Shown: piece after piece, positions 53,663 through 64,000 of the stretch
How the letters are laid out: the number at the start of each line of letters is the position of its first letter
How positions within the stretch are numbered: the first letter of the stretch is position 1
NCBI GenBank assembly: GCA_963965975.1
Contig: OZ014419.1
Span: 4,553,677 to 4,617,676 of the forward strand
Length of the DNA: 64,000 nucleotides
Origin: Xestospongia bergquistia
Taxonomy: Eukaryota > Porifera > Demospongiae > Haplosclerida > Petrosiidae
Reading direction: 5' to 3'
Position numbers and translations under genes: made by a program
The notes under the pieces: generated by a model
Told to the model about the DNA's origin: nothing
The model's database searches: none
Seen by the model: only the letters and a program-made list of their open reading frames with translations

Positions 53663-54442
53663 CAGACCCATACTGACCAATATCTTCAGTTCTCATCCCA
53701 CCACCCTTCCTCTCACAAACTATCTGTTTGTCGGTCTTTATTTTCCAGGGCCTTAACACACTCATCCTCCCTGGTACAAAAGGTGGAGGAAGAATCTCTT
53801 ATCTTTCAGGCTCTACAAAAGAATGGGTATCCTATAAATTTCATCAGGAGGAGCAAAAGACAATCTACCCTACAAACAAAACCACCTAACACTAGTGACC
53901 AAAAAACAACTAGAATCACTATTCCCTATATACAAGGCCAATCGGAGTCTATAAAAAGGATTCTCTCCCCTCTTGGCATAGAAACCACCTTTAGACCACA
54001 AAACACCTTAAGAAAAATCTTGTCAAGGCCTAAAGATATATTACCTATCACAAAGAAGTCTGGTGTCGTTTATCAGATTTCTTGCCAAGACTGTGAGGCT
54101 AGTTACATTGGACAAACTGGCAGAAATCTATCACAACGCATCACTGAACACAAGAGAGCAGTACGAAAACTGGACATTTGTTCTAGTGCTGTATGTGAAC
54201 ATGTCTGCCAGACTGGCCACTCCATTAACTGGGATAACCCTTCTATCCTAGCTCACCACCCTTTCCTCTGGCAAAGAATCATCCTGGAATCTTGGCACAT
54301 CAACAACAAGTGTCCTTCTATCAACCGTGAGAAAGGTCCTCTCCCTGGAACTTACCTCACATTACAATCCAATTTGCATGTAAAGCAGCCCACCCACGCC
54401 ATACATGCCAAGATGCATAACATCAAAGCACTGCACACGTAG
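53663..54442 (+). pseudogene. Penelope-like linker and GIY-YIG endonuclease
   Basis: It continues in the same frame as the reverse transcriptase after one stop: THTDQYLQFSSHHPSSHKL, then FSRALTHSSSLVQKVEEE (linker). The GIY-YIG nuclease begins with GVVYQISCQDCEASYIGQTG (the VVY and YIG halves and a CxxC), followed by R..R..EHKRAV, a conserved H region (CEHVCQTGHSINW), the catalytic-type glutamate in RIILESWHI, and INREKGPLPGTYLTL. In Penelope-like elements this domain nicks target DNA. The endonuclease part is intact from 53783 to the TAG at 54440-54442 and carries all the usual residues. It is EN-positive, so not an Athena/Coprina-type element. Confidence 0.92.
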
Positions 54443-54554
54443 CAGCCCGCCCACGCAACGCGTGCAGGAATGAAGATTGTTTATTGTATTGTTGAACTTT
54501 GTACCTTAGCGTGTAGTATAAATAGAAGCTTTTTTACTTTTACTTTTATTATTT

Positions 54555-54603
54555 AAGCCACTGACGAAGATAGTCGCTCTGACTATTCAAACGTTTGGCG
54601 TTA
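54555..54603 (+). ncRNA. Degenerate hammerhead-ribozyme-like motif in the Penelope 3' region
   Basis: CTGACGA at 54561 fits the hammerhead core CUGANGA. It is followed by a seven-pair stem (GATAGTC, loop GCTCT, GACTATT, one wobble pair), then CAAAC where the core needs GAAAC, then a small CG/CG stem with a five-base loop and GTT. Hammerheads are known in the terminal repeats of Penelope-like elements. The G-to-C change at the core and the lack of a clear stem I suggest an inactive relic. Confidence 0.4.
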
Positions 54604-54645
54604 ATATATTTTTTGTTTGGTGAAATAAAATGAATATTGAAAACA

Positions 54646-56800
54646 TGGCATGTAGAATTTTACTTCAGTATTTTTTACTGGGATCTAAAAAATTACTTCA
54701 GTATGGGATCTAATGATACTACATTAAACTTTTTCGTGTCCTGTTCATTGGCATCAGGGCTTTTGGTAAGTTCTCATTCATGGTTTGTATCAGGCTGGAG
54801 GGTTTGAAGGTTAGGTTTTATAGCAGATGTCTATGAACTAAGTAATTTTAATATACAACAGACTCTTGTCAATTTATAATAATTATTATTGCTCTGTTAT
54901 AATAAGTATTTTTCATTTTATAGTAGGACTGTTTTCTACTGGAGATGACCATTAACTAATTGAGAGTTATAAAGTCAACAATTTAAATGATACCTTCTTT
55001 TAGGATAGAGTAGAATAGGTCTGTTTACTGACTGGTCTATTGGAGATGATTGTCCTACTTCTAGTAAGTTAATAGAAACACTTATGTTAAATAATGTTTT
55101 TACTGTTTGTTCTCTTCTATTATAATAGTAATTTATTCTACATCAACATGTGATGATCTGGATTTAGTATATACCTATGATATACTATATATGACTAGAC
55201 TAGAGATGATGTAGTGAAGTTCTCTAATAACTACTCTATGTAAGATTGAAAATCAAACTGCCCATTTTTATTCTCTAGTTGTTTTTATTCTCTAGTTGCA
55301 ACATGTTCTAGTTGAGTGCTGGGAATGATTATAGCTGTATCATAATACTTATACTATGTTATAAGTACGATACTACTGACCCTTTTGTCACTCTAATATA
55401 TTTATGATCTAATCTACATTAACTTATGACTACTGTAAGTTGACTTATTAAGTAGTACAATTTTCTACTAAAGAATTTGTTTTAAGCTTTTGTTGTTATC
55501 CAGAAAGATCAGAATTACTTTATTACTAGCATCTAAAAATTTACTTCAGTATTTTTTACTGGGATCTAAAAATTTACTTCAGTATGGCGCTAGAATTTTT
55601 CATGTCCTGTTCATTGGCATCAGGGCTTTTGTTAAGTTTTCTTTCATGGTTTGTATCAGCGTGGAGGGTTTGAAAGTTAGGTTTTATAGCAGATATCTAT
55701 GAAATAATTATAAACTCTTCTCTTTATCTCTACCAACTAAGTAATTTTAATATACAAAAGACTCTTGTCAATTTATAATAATTATTATTGCTCTGTTATA
55801 ATAAGTATTTTTCATTTTATAGTAGGACTGTTTTCTACTGGAGATGACCATCAACTGATTGAGAGTTATAAACTCCACAATTTAAATGATACCTTCTTTT
55901 AGGATAAGAGTAGAATAGGTCTGTTTACTGACTGGTCTTTTGGAGATGATTGTCCTACTTCTAGTAAGTTAATAGAAACACTTATGTTAAATAATGTTTT
56001 TACTGTTTGTTCTCTTCTATTATAATAGTAATTTATTCTACATCAACATGTGATGATCTGGATTTAGTATAGTCCTATGATATACTATATATGACTAGAC
56101 TGGAGATGATGTAATGAAGTTCTCTAATAACTACTCTATGTAAGATTGAAAATCAAACTGCCCATTTTTATTCTCTAGTTGTTTTTATTCTCTAGTTGCA
56201 ACATGTTCTAGTTGAGTGCTGGGAATGATTTATAGCTGTATCATAATACTTATACTATGTTATAAGTACGATACTACTGACCCTTTTGTCACTCTAATAT
56301 ATTTACGATCTAATCTACATTAACTTATGACTACTGTAAGTTGACTTCATTTAGTAGAAACTTTAAGTAGTACAAGTTTCTACTAAATGAACTATTTAAT
56401 AGGATGGACAGGTTTAATGATCACTGGTAGTGATGATCCGATGTACCAGATGCCAAAAGTCAAGTATTACTATTGTTTTCCATGCGGATAAAGAGGTGTA
56501 AATCTACCAATTCATCTTGTTTTTTGAGTTAATCTCTTTAGCCAAAGAATTTGTTTAAAGCTTTCGTTATTATCCAGAAAGATGAGAATTACTTTATTAC
56601 TAGAATTACTTTATTACTGGCATCTAAAAATGTACTACAGTGTTTTTACTGGCATGTAGAATTTTACTTCAGTATTTTTAACTGGCATCTAAAAATTTAC
56701 TTCAGTATGGCATCTAGAATTTTTCGTGTCTTGTTCATTGGCACCAGGGTTTTTGTTAACTTTTCATTCATGGTTTGTATCAGCGTGGAGGGTTTGAAAG
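54646..56800. repeat. 0.9-kb units right of the Penelope-like insertion
   Basis: Array units resume in mid-unit and continue to the next 1.7-kb block, with marker copies at 55143 and 56043. A local rearrangement at about 56347-56390 duplicates a TAGTAGAAAC/CTACTAAATG stretch as a short imperfect inverted repeat. Confidence 0.8.
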
Positions 56801-58550
56801 TTAGTGTTTATTGTACACTAGAATTACAAGTAATAATTGTTATTGGTGCTCTGTTGTAATAGCTAATTTTCATTTTATACTTGTTCTGTAGTGTAATGAT
56901 ATAATGTTCTAATGGCTGTGTGTTGTATAGTAAGAACAATGTTAGAACAAAACAAATTCTGTTCCATTTAGTAGGTCTATCAATAAAGTAATAAGAGATG
57001 ATCTGATAACAATTGTTAATATAGCTACTGTAAGTTGAATTATTAAATAGTACAATGTCTACTAAATGAACCTCAATGTTCTATAATTGGATAGAAAGGT
57101 TAATGTCACTGGTAATGATGATCTTATAAACATTAACTGATGACTAATGTAAGTTATCTGTTATAATAATATGGACATCTCTTTACTAAACATGTATTTT
57201 AATAATTTTTAGATGGACTTTAGTCTATTATATAGGCGTATCATTAACTCAATGCGTGACTAGACTGGACTGGAAGTGATGCAGTGATGTTCTCTAATAA
57301 TTACTCTATGTAAGATTGATCTTTATATACCTTTTGTTAAACTTTTCATTCTGTAGTGATGTTCAAGTTGAGTGTACTGAGATGGTGGAGATGATGAATG
57401 AGACGATGATGGAGACGATGATTGAGATGGTGATGGAGATGATGGAGATGGTGGTGATGGTGATGGAGATAATGGTTGTTAGTTACACTATATATAGTAC
57501 AATTATAAACTGTTTTGGTCTCGTTTAATTGGTTTATCGACTACTAACACGGTGTGGACATCAATAATTGTTCATGGGTCTGGAAAAATATTCAACATTG
57601 CTGGTTGTGGCTCTTTATCTTGGTTCTTGAGGTTGACAGTCTTTGTGTGTTGAGTATGGTCAGGGATCAGTTTGTGGGTTGTGTATATGGACATCATAAT
57701 GTGTGGTTGATGAGTGTGGGGTATTAATAGGTGGATTTGGACATTGGAGAACTGTTTGTATGTTATTTTGTCAATACTTTCTAATACTGTATCCTCTTCC
57801 TTGTCTTGTGGTACCTCACATCTCATTCATCTTTGTCTTTTGTGTATCTATATACAAACTCTCCCTGTATAACCTTCTAGGTGTTGTTGATGTATAACGG
57901 TGACCCTTTCTCTTGATACTAAACCTGATGTCAGACCTTCCATATTTATTTTAATCCCTTTGTGTGTGTCTGTTACTGTATAATGGTGACCCTTTCTCTT
58001 GATATTAAACCTGACGTCAGACCTTCCATATTTATTTTAATCCCTTTGTGCGTGTCTGTTACTGTGTGATAATGTTCCATAACTTATGTCTGCCATATTA
58101 ACTCCCTTTGTGTTGTGTAATCCTGAATTATTTAACCAATTGTGTGCGTCATCTAATCCTGAATAATTTAACCTCTTCTGTTTTTAATTGTTGACCATTG
58201 AGTGTGTTGTGTATTAACCCCTTGTGTGTGTCGTATAATGTTGAATTATTTAACCCTCCATTTCATAATTTATCCTTTTATGTGTGCTTTATAATCCTGA
58301 ATAATTTAATCCCTTCTGTTTCGTAGTTGTTAACCATTGAGTGTGTTGCATATTTACCCCTTATGTGTGCTGTATAAGCCTGAATTATTTAACTCCCTTT
58401 ATAATTTTTTGTAAATTAATGCTGACATCTCGTTGTCATTGCATTACTGGTATCTGGCTTGGTTTTGAAGGTTAGGTTTGTGGTGGTCTGGAAGGGTTAC
58501 ATTTTATTAACTGGTGTTTGTGAAGTCTAGGCTCTTCTTCTCTTTATCCC
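56801..58550. repeat. 1.7-kb block of the composite array, copy 3
   Basis: Near-identical to copy 2, including the double 86-bp segment (57899 and 57985). The GATGGA minisatellite (57381-57475) is 12 bases shorter than in the other copies. Confidence 0.88.
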
Positions 58551-58747
58551 TAATAAGTGACATGGACTGTTGTACACTAGAATTATTAAGTAATTTAATA
58601 TACAACAGACTCTTGTCAATTTATAATAATTATTATTGCTCTGTTATAATAAATATCTTTCATTTTATAGTAGGACTGTTTTCTACTGGAGATGATCAAC
58701 TAATTGAGAGTTATAAACTCAACAATTTAAATGATACCTTCTTTTAG

Positions 58748-59640
58748 GATAAGTGTAGTCCTATGATTTAGTGTAGTCCTATGATATACTATATCTGACT
58801 AGACTGGAGATGATGTAGTGAAGTTCTCTAATAACTACTCTATGTAAGATTGAAAATTAAACTGCCCATTTTTATTCATTTATATTTTATTTTACATTTT
58901 ATAGTAGACTTGTAGTAGGACTGTTTTCTACTGGAGATGACCATTAACTAATTGAGAGTTATAAACTCTACAATTTAAATGATACCTTCTTTTAGGATAG
59001 AGTAGAATAGGTCTGTTTACTGACCGGTCTATTGGAGATGATTGTCCTACTTCTAGTAAGTTAATAGAAACACTTGTATTAAATAAAAGTTTTTACTGTT
59101 TGTTCTCTCCTATTATAATAGTAATTTATTCTACATCAACATGTGATGATCTGGATTTAGTATAGTCCTATGATATACTATATATGACTAGACTAGAGAT
59201 GATGTAGTGAAGTTCTCTAATAACTACTCTATGTAAGATTGAAAATTAAACTGCCCATTTTTATTCATTTATATTTTATTTTACATTTTATAGTAGACTT
59301 GTAGTAGGACTGTTTTCTACTGGAGATGACCATCAACTTATTGAGAGTTATAAAGTCAACAATTTAAATGATACCTTCTTTTAGGATAAGAGTAGAATAG
59401 GTCTGTTTACTGACTGGTCTATTGGAGATGATTATCCTACTTCTAGTAAGTTAATACAAACATATATGTTAAATAATGTTTTTACTGTTTGTTCTCTTCT
59501 ATTATAATAGTAATTTATTCTACATCAACATGTGATGATCTGGATTTAGTATATACCTATGATATACTATATATGACTAGACTGGAGATGATGTAGTGAA
59601 GTTCTCTAATAACTACTCTATGTAAGATTGAAAATCAAAC
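58748..59640. repeat. Shortened (389-bp) units of the composite array
   Basis: Two consecutive copies of a deletion derivative in which CTGCCCATTTTTATTCATTT is joined directly to ATTTTATAGTAGACTTGTAG. The same derivative occurs once at about 49904-50290. A 20-bp duplication (TTTAGTGTAGTCCTATGAT type) marks the left junction at about 58757-58785. Confidence 0.8.
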
Positions 59641-62420
59641 TGCCCATTTTTATTCTCTAATTGTTTTTATTCTCTAGTTGCAACATGTTCTAGTTGAGTG
59701 CTGGGAATGATGATAACTGTATCATAATACTTATACTATGTTATAAGTACGATACTACTGACCCTTTTGTCACTCTAATATATTTATGATCTAATCTACA
59801 TTAACTTATGACTACTGTAAGTTGACTTATTAAGTAGTACAATTTTCTACTAAAGAATTTGTTTTAAGCTTTTACTGTTGTCCAGAAAGATCAGAATTAC
59901 TTTATTACTAGCATCTAAAAATTTACTTCAGTATTTTTTACTGGGATCAAAAAATTTACTTCAGTATGGCATCTAGAATTTTTCATGTCCTGTTCATTGG
60001 CATCAGGGCTTTTGTTAAGTTTTCTTTCATGGTTTGTATCAGCGTGGAGGGTTTGAAAGTTAGGTTTTATAGCAGATGTCTATGAAATAATTATAAACTC
60101 TTCTCTTTATCTCTACCAACTAAGTAATTTTAATATACAAAAGACTCTTGTCAATTTATAATAATTATTATTGCTCTGTTATAATAAGTATTTTTCATTT
60201 TATAGTAGGACTGTTTTCTACTGGAGATGACCATCAACTGATTGAGAGTTATAAACTCAACAATTTAAATGATACCTTCTTTTAGTAGAATAGTTCTGTT
60301 TACTGACCGGTCTTTTGGAGATGATTGTCCTACTTCTAGTAAGTTAATAGAAACACTTGTATTAAATAAAAGTTTTTACTGTTTGTTCTCTTCTATTATA
60401 ATAGTAATTTATTCTACATCAACATGTGATGATCTGGATCTAGTATAGTCCTATGATATACTATATATGACTAGACTGGAGATGATGTAGTGAAGTTCTC
60501 TAATAACTCCTGAATTATTTAGCTCCCTTTATAATTTTTTGTAAATTAATGCTGACATCTCGTTGTCATTGTATTACTGGTATCTGGCTTGGTTTTGAAG
60601 GTTAGGTTTGTGGTGGTCTGGAAGGGTTACATTTAATTAACTGGTGTTTGTGAAGTCTAGGCTCTTCTTCTCTTTATCCCTAATAAGTGACATGGACTGT
60701 TGTACACTAGAATTATTAAGTAATTTAATATACAACAGACTCTTGTCAATTTATAATAATTATTATTGCTCTGTTATAATAAATATTTTTCATTTTATAG
60801 TAAGACTGTTTTCTACTGGAGATGATCAACTAATTGAGAGTAATAAACTCAATAATTTAAATGATACCTTCTTTTAGGATAAGAGTAAAATAGGTCTGTT
60901 TACTGACTGGTCTATTGGAGATGATTGTCCTACTTCTAGTAAGTTAATAGAAACACTTATGTTAAATAATGTTTTTACTGTTTGTTCTCTTCTATTATAA
61001 TAGTAATTTATTCTACATCAACATGTGATGATCTGGATTTAGTATAGTCCTATGATATACTATATATGACTAGACTGGAGATGATGTAGTGAAGTTCTCT
61101 AATAACTACTCTATGTAAGATTGAAAATCAAACTGCCCATTTTTATTCTCTAGTTGTTTTTATTCTCTAGTTGCAACATGTTCTAGTTGAGTGCTGGGAA
61201 TGATGATAACTGTATCATAATACTTATACTATGTTATAAGTACGATACTACTGACCCTTTTGTCACTCTAATATATTTATGATCTAATCTACATTAACTT
61301 ATGACTACTGTAAGTTGACTTATTAAGTAGTACAATTTTCTACTAAAGAATTTGTTTTAAGCTTTCATTATTATCCAGAAAGATCAGAATTACTTTATTA
61401 CTAGCATCTAAAAATTTACTTCAGTATTTTTTACTGGGATCTAAAAATTTACTTCAGTATGGCATCTAGAATTTTTCGTGTCCTGTTCATTGGCATCAGG
61501 GCTTTTGTTAAGTTTTCTTTCATGGTTTGTATCAGCCTAGAGGGTTTGAAAGTTAGGTTTTATAGCAGATGTCTATGAACTAAGTAATTTTAATGTACAA
61601 CAGACTCTTGTCAATTTATAATAATTATTATTGCTCTGTTATAATAAGTATTTTTCATTTTATAGTAGGACTGTTTTTTACTGGAGATGACCATCAACTG
61701 ATTGAGAGTTATAAACTCAACAATTTAAATGATACCTTCTTTTAGGATAGAGTAGAATAGGTCTGTTTACTGACTGGTCTTTTGGAGATGATTGTCCTAC
61801 TTCTAGTAAGTTAATAGAAACACTTGTATTAAATAATGTTTTTACTGTTTGTTCTCTTGTATTATAATAGTAATTTATTCTACATCAACATGTGATGATC
61901 TGGATTTAGTATATACCTATGATATACTATATATGACTAGACTGGAGATGATGTAGTGAAGTTCTCTAATAACTACTCTATGTAAGATTGAAAATCAAAC
62001 TGCCCATTTTTATTCTCTAGTTGTTTTTATTCTCTAGTTGCAACATGTTCTAGTTGAGTGCTGGGAATGATTTATAGCTGTATCATAATACTTATACTAT
62101 GTTATAAGTACGATACTACTGACCCTTTTGTCACTCTAATATATTTATGATCTAATCTACATTAACTTATGACTACTGTAAGTTGACTTATTAAGTAGTA
62201 CAATTTTCTACTAAAGAATTTGTTTTAAGTTTTTACTGTTGTCCAGAAAGATCAGAATTACTTTATTACTAGCATCTAAAAATTTACTTCAGTATTTTTT
62301 ACTGGGATCTAAAAATTTACTTCAGTATGGCATCTAGAATTTTTCATGTCCTGTTCATTGGCATCAGGGCTTTTGTTAAGTTTTCTTTCATGGTTTGTAT
62401 CAGCGTGGAGGGTTTGAAAG

Positions 62421-64000
62421 TTAGTGTTTATTGTACACTAGAATTACAAGTAATAATTGTTATTGGTGCTCTGTTGTAATAGCTATTTTTCATTTTATAC
62501 TTGTTCTGTAGTGTAATGATATAATGTTCTAATGGCTGTGTGTTGTATAGTAAGAACAATGTTAGAACAAAACAAATTCTGTTCCATTTAGTAGGTCTAT
62601 CAATAAAGTAATAAGAGATGATCTGATAACAATTGTTAATATAGCTACTGTAAGTTGAATTATTAAATAGTACAATGTCTACTAAATGAACCTCAATTTT
62701 CTATAATTGGATAGAAAGGTTAATGTCACTGGTAATGATGATCTTATAAACATTAACTGATGACTAATGTAAGTTATCTGTTATAATAATATGGACATCT
62801 CTTTACTAAACATGTATTTTAATAATTTTTAGATGGACTTTAGTCTATTATATAGGCGTATCATTAACTCAATGCGTGACTAGACTGGACTGGAAGTGAT
62901 GCAGTGATGTTCTCTAATAATTACTCTATGTAAGATTGATCTTTATATACCTTTTGTTAAACTTTTCATTCTGTAGTGATGTTCAAATTGAGTGTACTGA
63001 GATGGTGGAGATGATGAATGAGACGATGATGGAGACGATGATTGAGATGGTGATGGAGATGATGGAGATGGTGGTGATGGTGATTGTGATGGTGATGGAG
63101 ATAATGGTTGTTAGTTACACTATATATAGTACAATTATAAACTGTTTTGGTCTCGTTTAATTGGTTTATCGACTACTAACACGGTGTGGACATCAATAAT
63201 TGTTCATGGGTCTGGAAAAATATTCAACATTGCTGGTTGTGGCTCTTTATCTTGGTTCTTGAGGTTGACAGTCTTTGTGTGTTGAGTATGGTCAGGGATC
63301 AGTTTGTGGGTTGTGTATATGGACATCATAATGTGTGGTTGATGAGTGTGGGGTATTAATAGGTGGATTTGGACATTGGAGAACTGTTTGTATGTTATTT
63401 TGTCAATACTTTCTAATACTGTATCCTCTTCCTTGTCTTGTGGTACCTCACATCTCATTCATCTTTGTCTTTTGTGTATCTATATACAAACTCTCCCTGT
63501 ATAACCTTCTAGGTGTTGTTGATGTATAACGGTGACCCTTTCTCTTGATACTAAACCTGATGTCAGACCTTCCATATTTATTTTAATCCCTTTGTGTGTG
63601 TCTGTTACTGTATAATGGTGACCCTTTCTCTTGATATTAAACCTGACGTCAGACCTTCCATATTTATTTTAATCCCTTTGTGCGTGTCTGTTACTGTGTG
63701 ATAATGTTCCATAACTTATGTCTGCCATATTAACTCCCTTTGTGTTGCGTAATCCTGAATTATTTAACCAATTGTGTGCGTCATCTAATCCTGAATAATT
63801 TAACCTCTTCTGTTTTTAATTGTTGACCATTGAGTGTGTTGTGTATTAACCCCTTGTGTGTGTCGTATAATGTTGAATTATTTAACCCTCCATTTCATAA
63901 TTTATCCCTTTATGTGTGCTTTATAATCCTGAATAATTTAATCCCTTCTGTTTCGTAGTTGTTAACCATTGAGTGTGTTGCATATTTACCCCTTATGTGT
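62421..64000. repeat. 1.7-kb block of the composite array, copy 4 (cut by the window edge)
   Basis: Same landmarks; the minisatellite (63001-63107) and the DVQIEC-coding variant match copy 1 rather than copies 2 and 3, whereas the double 86-bp segment matches copies 2 and 3. It is therefore a mosaic of array variants. The window ends inside the AATTATTTAACC repeat run. Confidence 0.88.

Larger units (their letters stand above)
52901..54645 (+). mobile_element. 5'-truncated Penelope-like retroelement inserted in the composite array
   Basis: Array sequence is recognisable up to TTTTATAGTAGGACT at 52900 and resumes at TGGCATGTAGAATTTTAC at about 54646. Between them lies a GC-richer insert with a Penelope-type reverse transcriptase and GIY-YIG endonuclease in the same frame, then about 200 bases of 3' untranslated sequence ending in TGAATATTGAAAA. 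The start falls inside the N-terminal region preceding the RT fingers, so the element is truncated. In-frame TAA codons at 52970 and 53660 make it non-functional. Compared with an uninterrupted copy (48056 to 48713), about 0.65 kb of array sequence is missing at the insertion site. Confidence 0.92.
43061..64000. repeat. Composite tandem array: about 0.9-kb units plus a 1.7-kb block, in 4.8-5.8-kb macro-units
   Basis: The marker CATCAACATGTGATGATCTGG (one base variable) occurs 14 times: about 43121, 44021, 44618, 45514, 49029, 49904, 50290, 55143, 56043, 59137, 59525, 60419, 61018 and 61883. Spacings cluster at about 875-900, 596 and 389, so full units and two shortened types coexist. A second module (listed separately) recurs four times. 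A landmark, GTTGATGTATAACGGTGACC, lies at about 47351, 52116, 57886 and 63518, giving macro-unit lengths of 4765, 5770 and 5632; the 5770 interval includes the Penelope-like insert. Everything is in one orientation. The array continues past the right window edge. Short open frames recur because the copies are nearly identical, not because coding is evident. Confidence 0.93.

Noticed and set aside
46007-56859. A 101-102-codon hydrophobic plus-strand open frame in three array copies (46007, 50769, 56551)
   Set aside because: It runs through a short internal tandem repeat (TCTAAAAATTTACTTCAGTA type), starts from a non-ATG codon, and the same region in other units is shifted out of frame.
47037-63458. 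An 84-codon minus-strand open frame conserved without amino-acid change in all four 1.7-kb blocks (47037, 51802, 57572, 63204)
   Set aside because: The DNA of the copies is itself nearly identical here, and an overlapping 64-codon plus-strand frame is equally conserved. Conservation therefore reflects recent duplication, not selection.

Overview
The window looks like demosponge (Porifera) nuclear DNA: AT-rich, spliced genes with GT-AG introns, an ankyrin/P-loop/Death-domain gene of a kind expanded in sponges, a MAGUK gene split into small exons, and retroelement debris. No bacterial operons, rRNA, tRNA or CRISPR arrays were seen. The species cannot be fixed from sequence alone.

Layout. (1) 1-20302: an uninterrupted 126-bp satellite of about 160 monomers, cut by the left window edge, with nested higher-order repeats (12-, 13-, 6- and 10-monomer units). 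(2) 20303-22484: AT-rich spacer with a minus-strand fragment resembling the C-terminal end of a Copia polyprotein. (3) 22485-28936, minus strand: a six-exon ankyrin - P-loop NTPase - Death domain gene, an NLR-like sensor/adaptor layout, with several reading-frame lesions. (4) 29160-32690: two purine-rich (GA)n-type blocks around a 0.5-kb non-repeat island that carries a decayed coding fragment. (5) 32831-36214, plus strand: the 3' part of an MPP/p55-type MAGUK gene (end of L27, PDZ, SH3, guanylate-kinase-like). The PDZ-SH3 half is intact; the linker and GK half has two lost splice sites, two frameshifts and stops. (6) 36215-43060: a gene-poor stretch with isolated exon-like fragments, one very like Integrator subunit 2, plus small repeats, a paired 18-bp palindrome and a GC-richer island. 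(7) 43060-64000 (continuing past the window): a composite tandem array of about 0.9-kb units interleaved with a 1.7-kb block, together forming roughly 4.8-5.8-kb macro-units. It is interrupted once by a 5'-truncated Penelope-like retroelement (reverse transcriptase plus GIY-YIG endonuclease).

Together, two large satellites, a purine-rich block, decayed genes and truncated retroelements suggest a heterochromatic (for example pericentromeric or subtelomeric) gene graveyard. Several lesions are one-base contractions of short homopolymers, so part of the damage could be uncorrected long-read error. The lost splice sites, nonsense changes and an 8-base deletion are harder to explain that way. No intact gene is seen, and the genes do not form a functional unit with each other.
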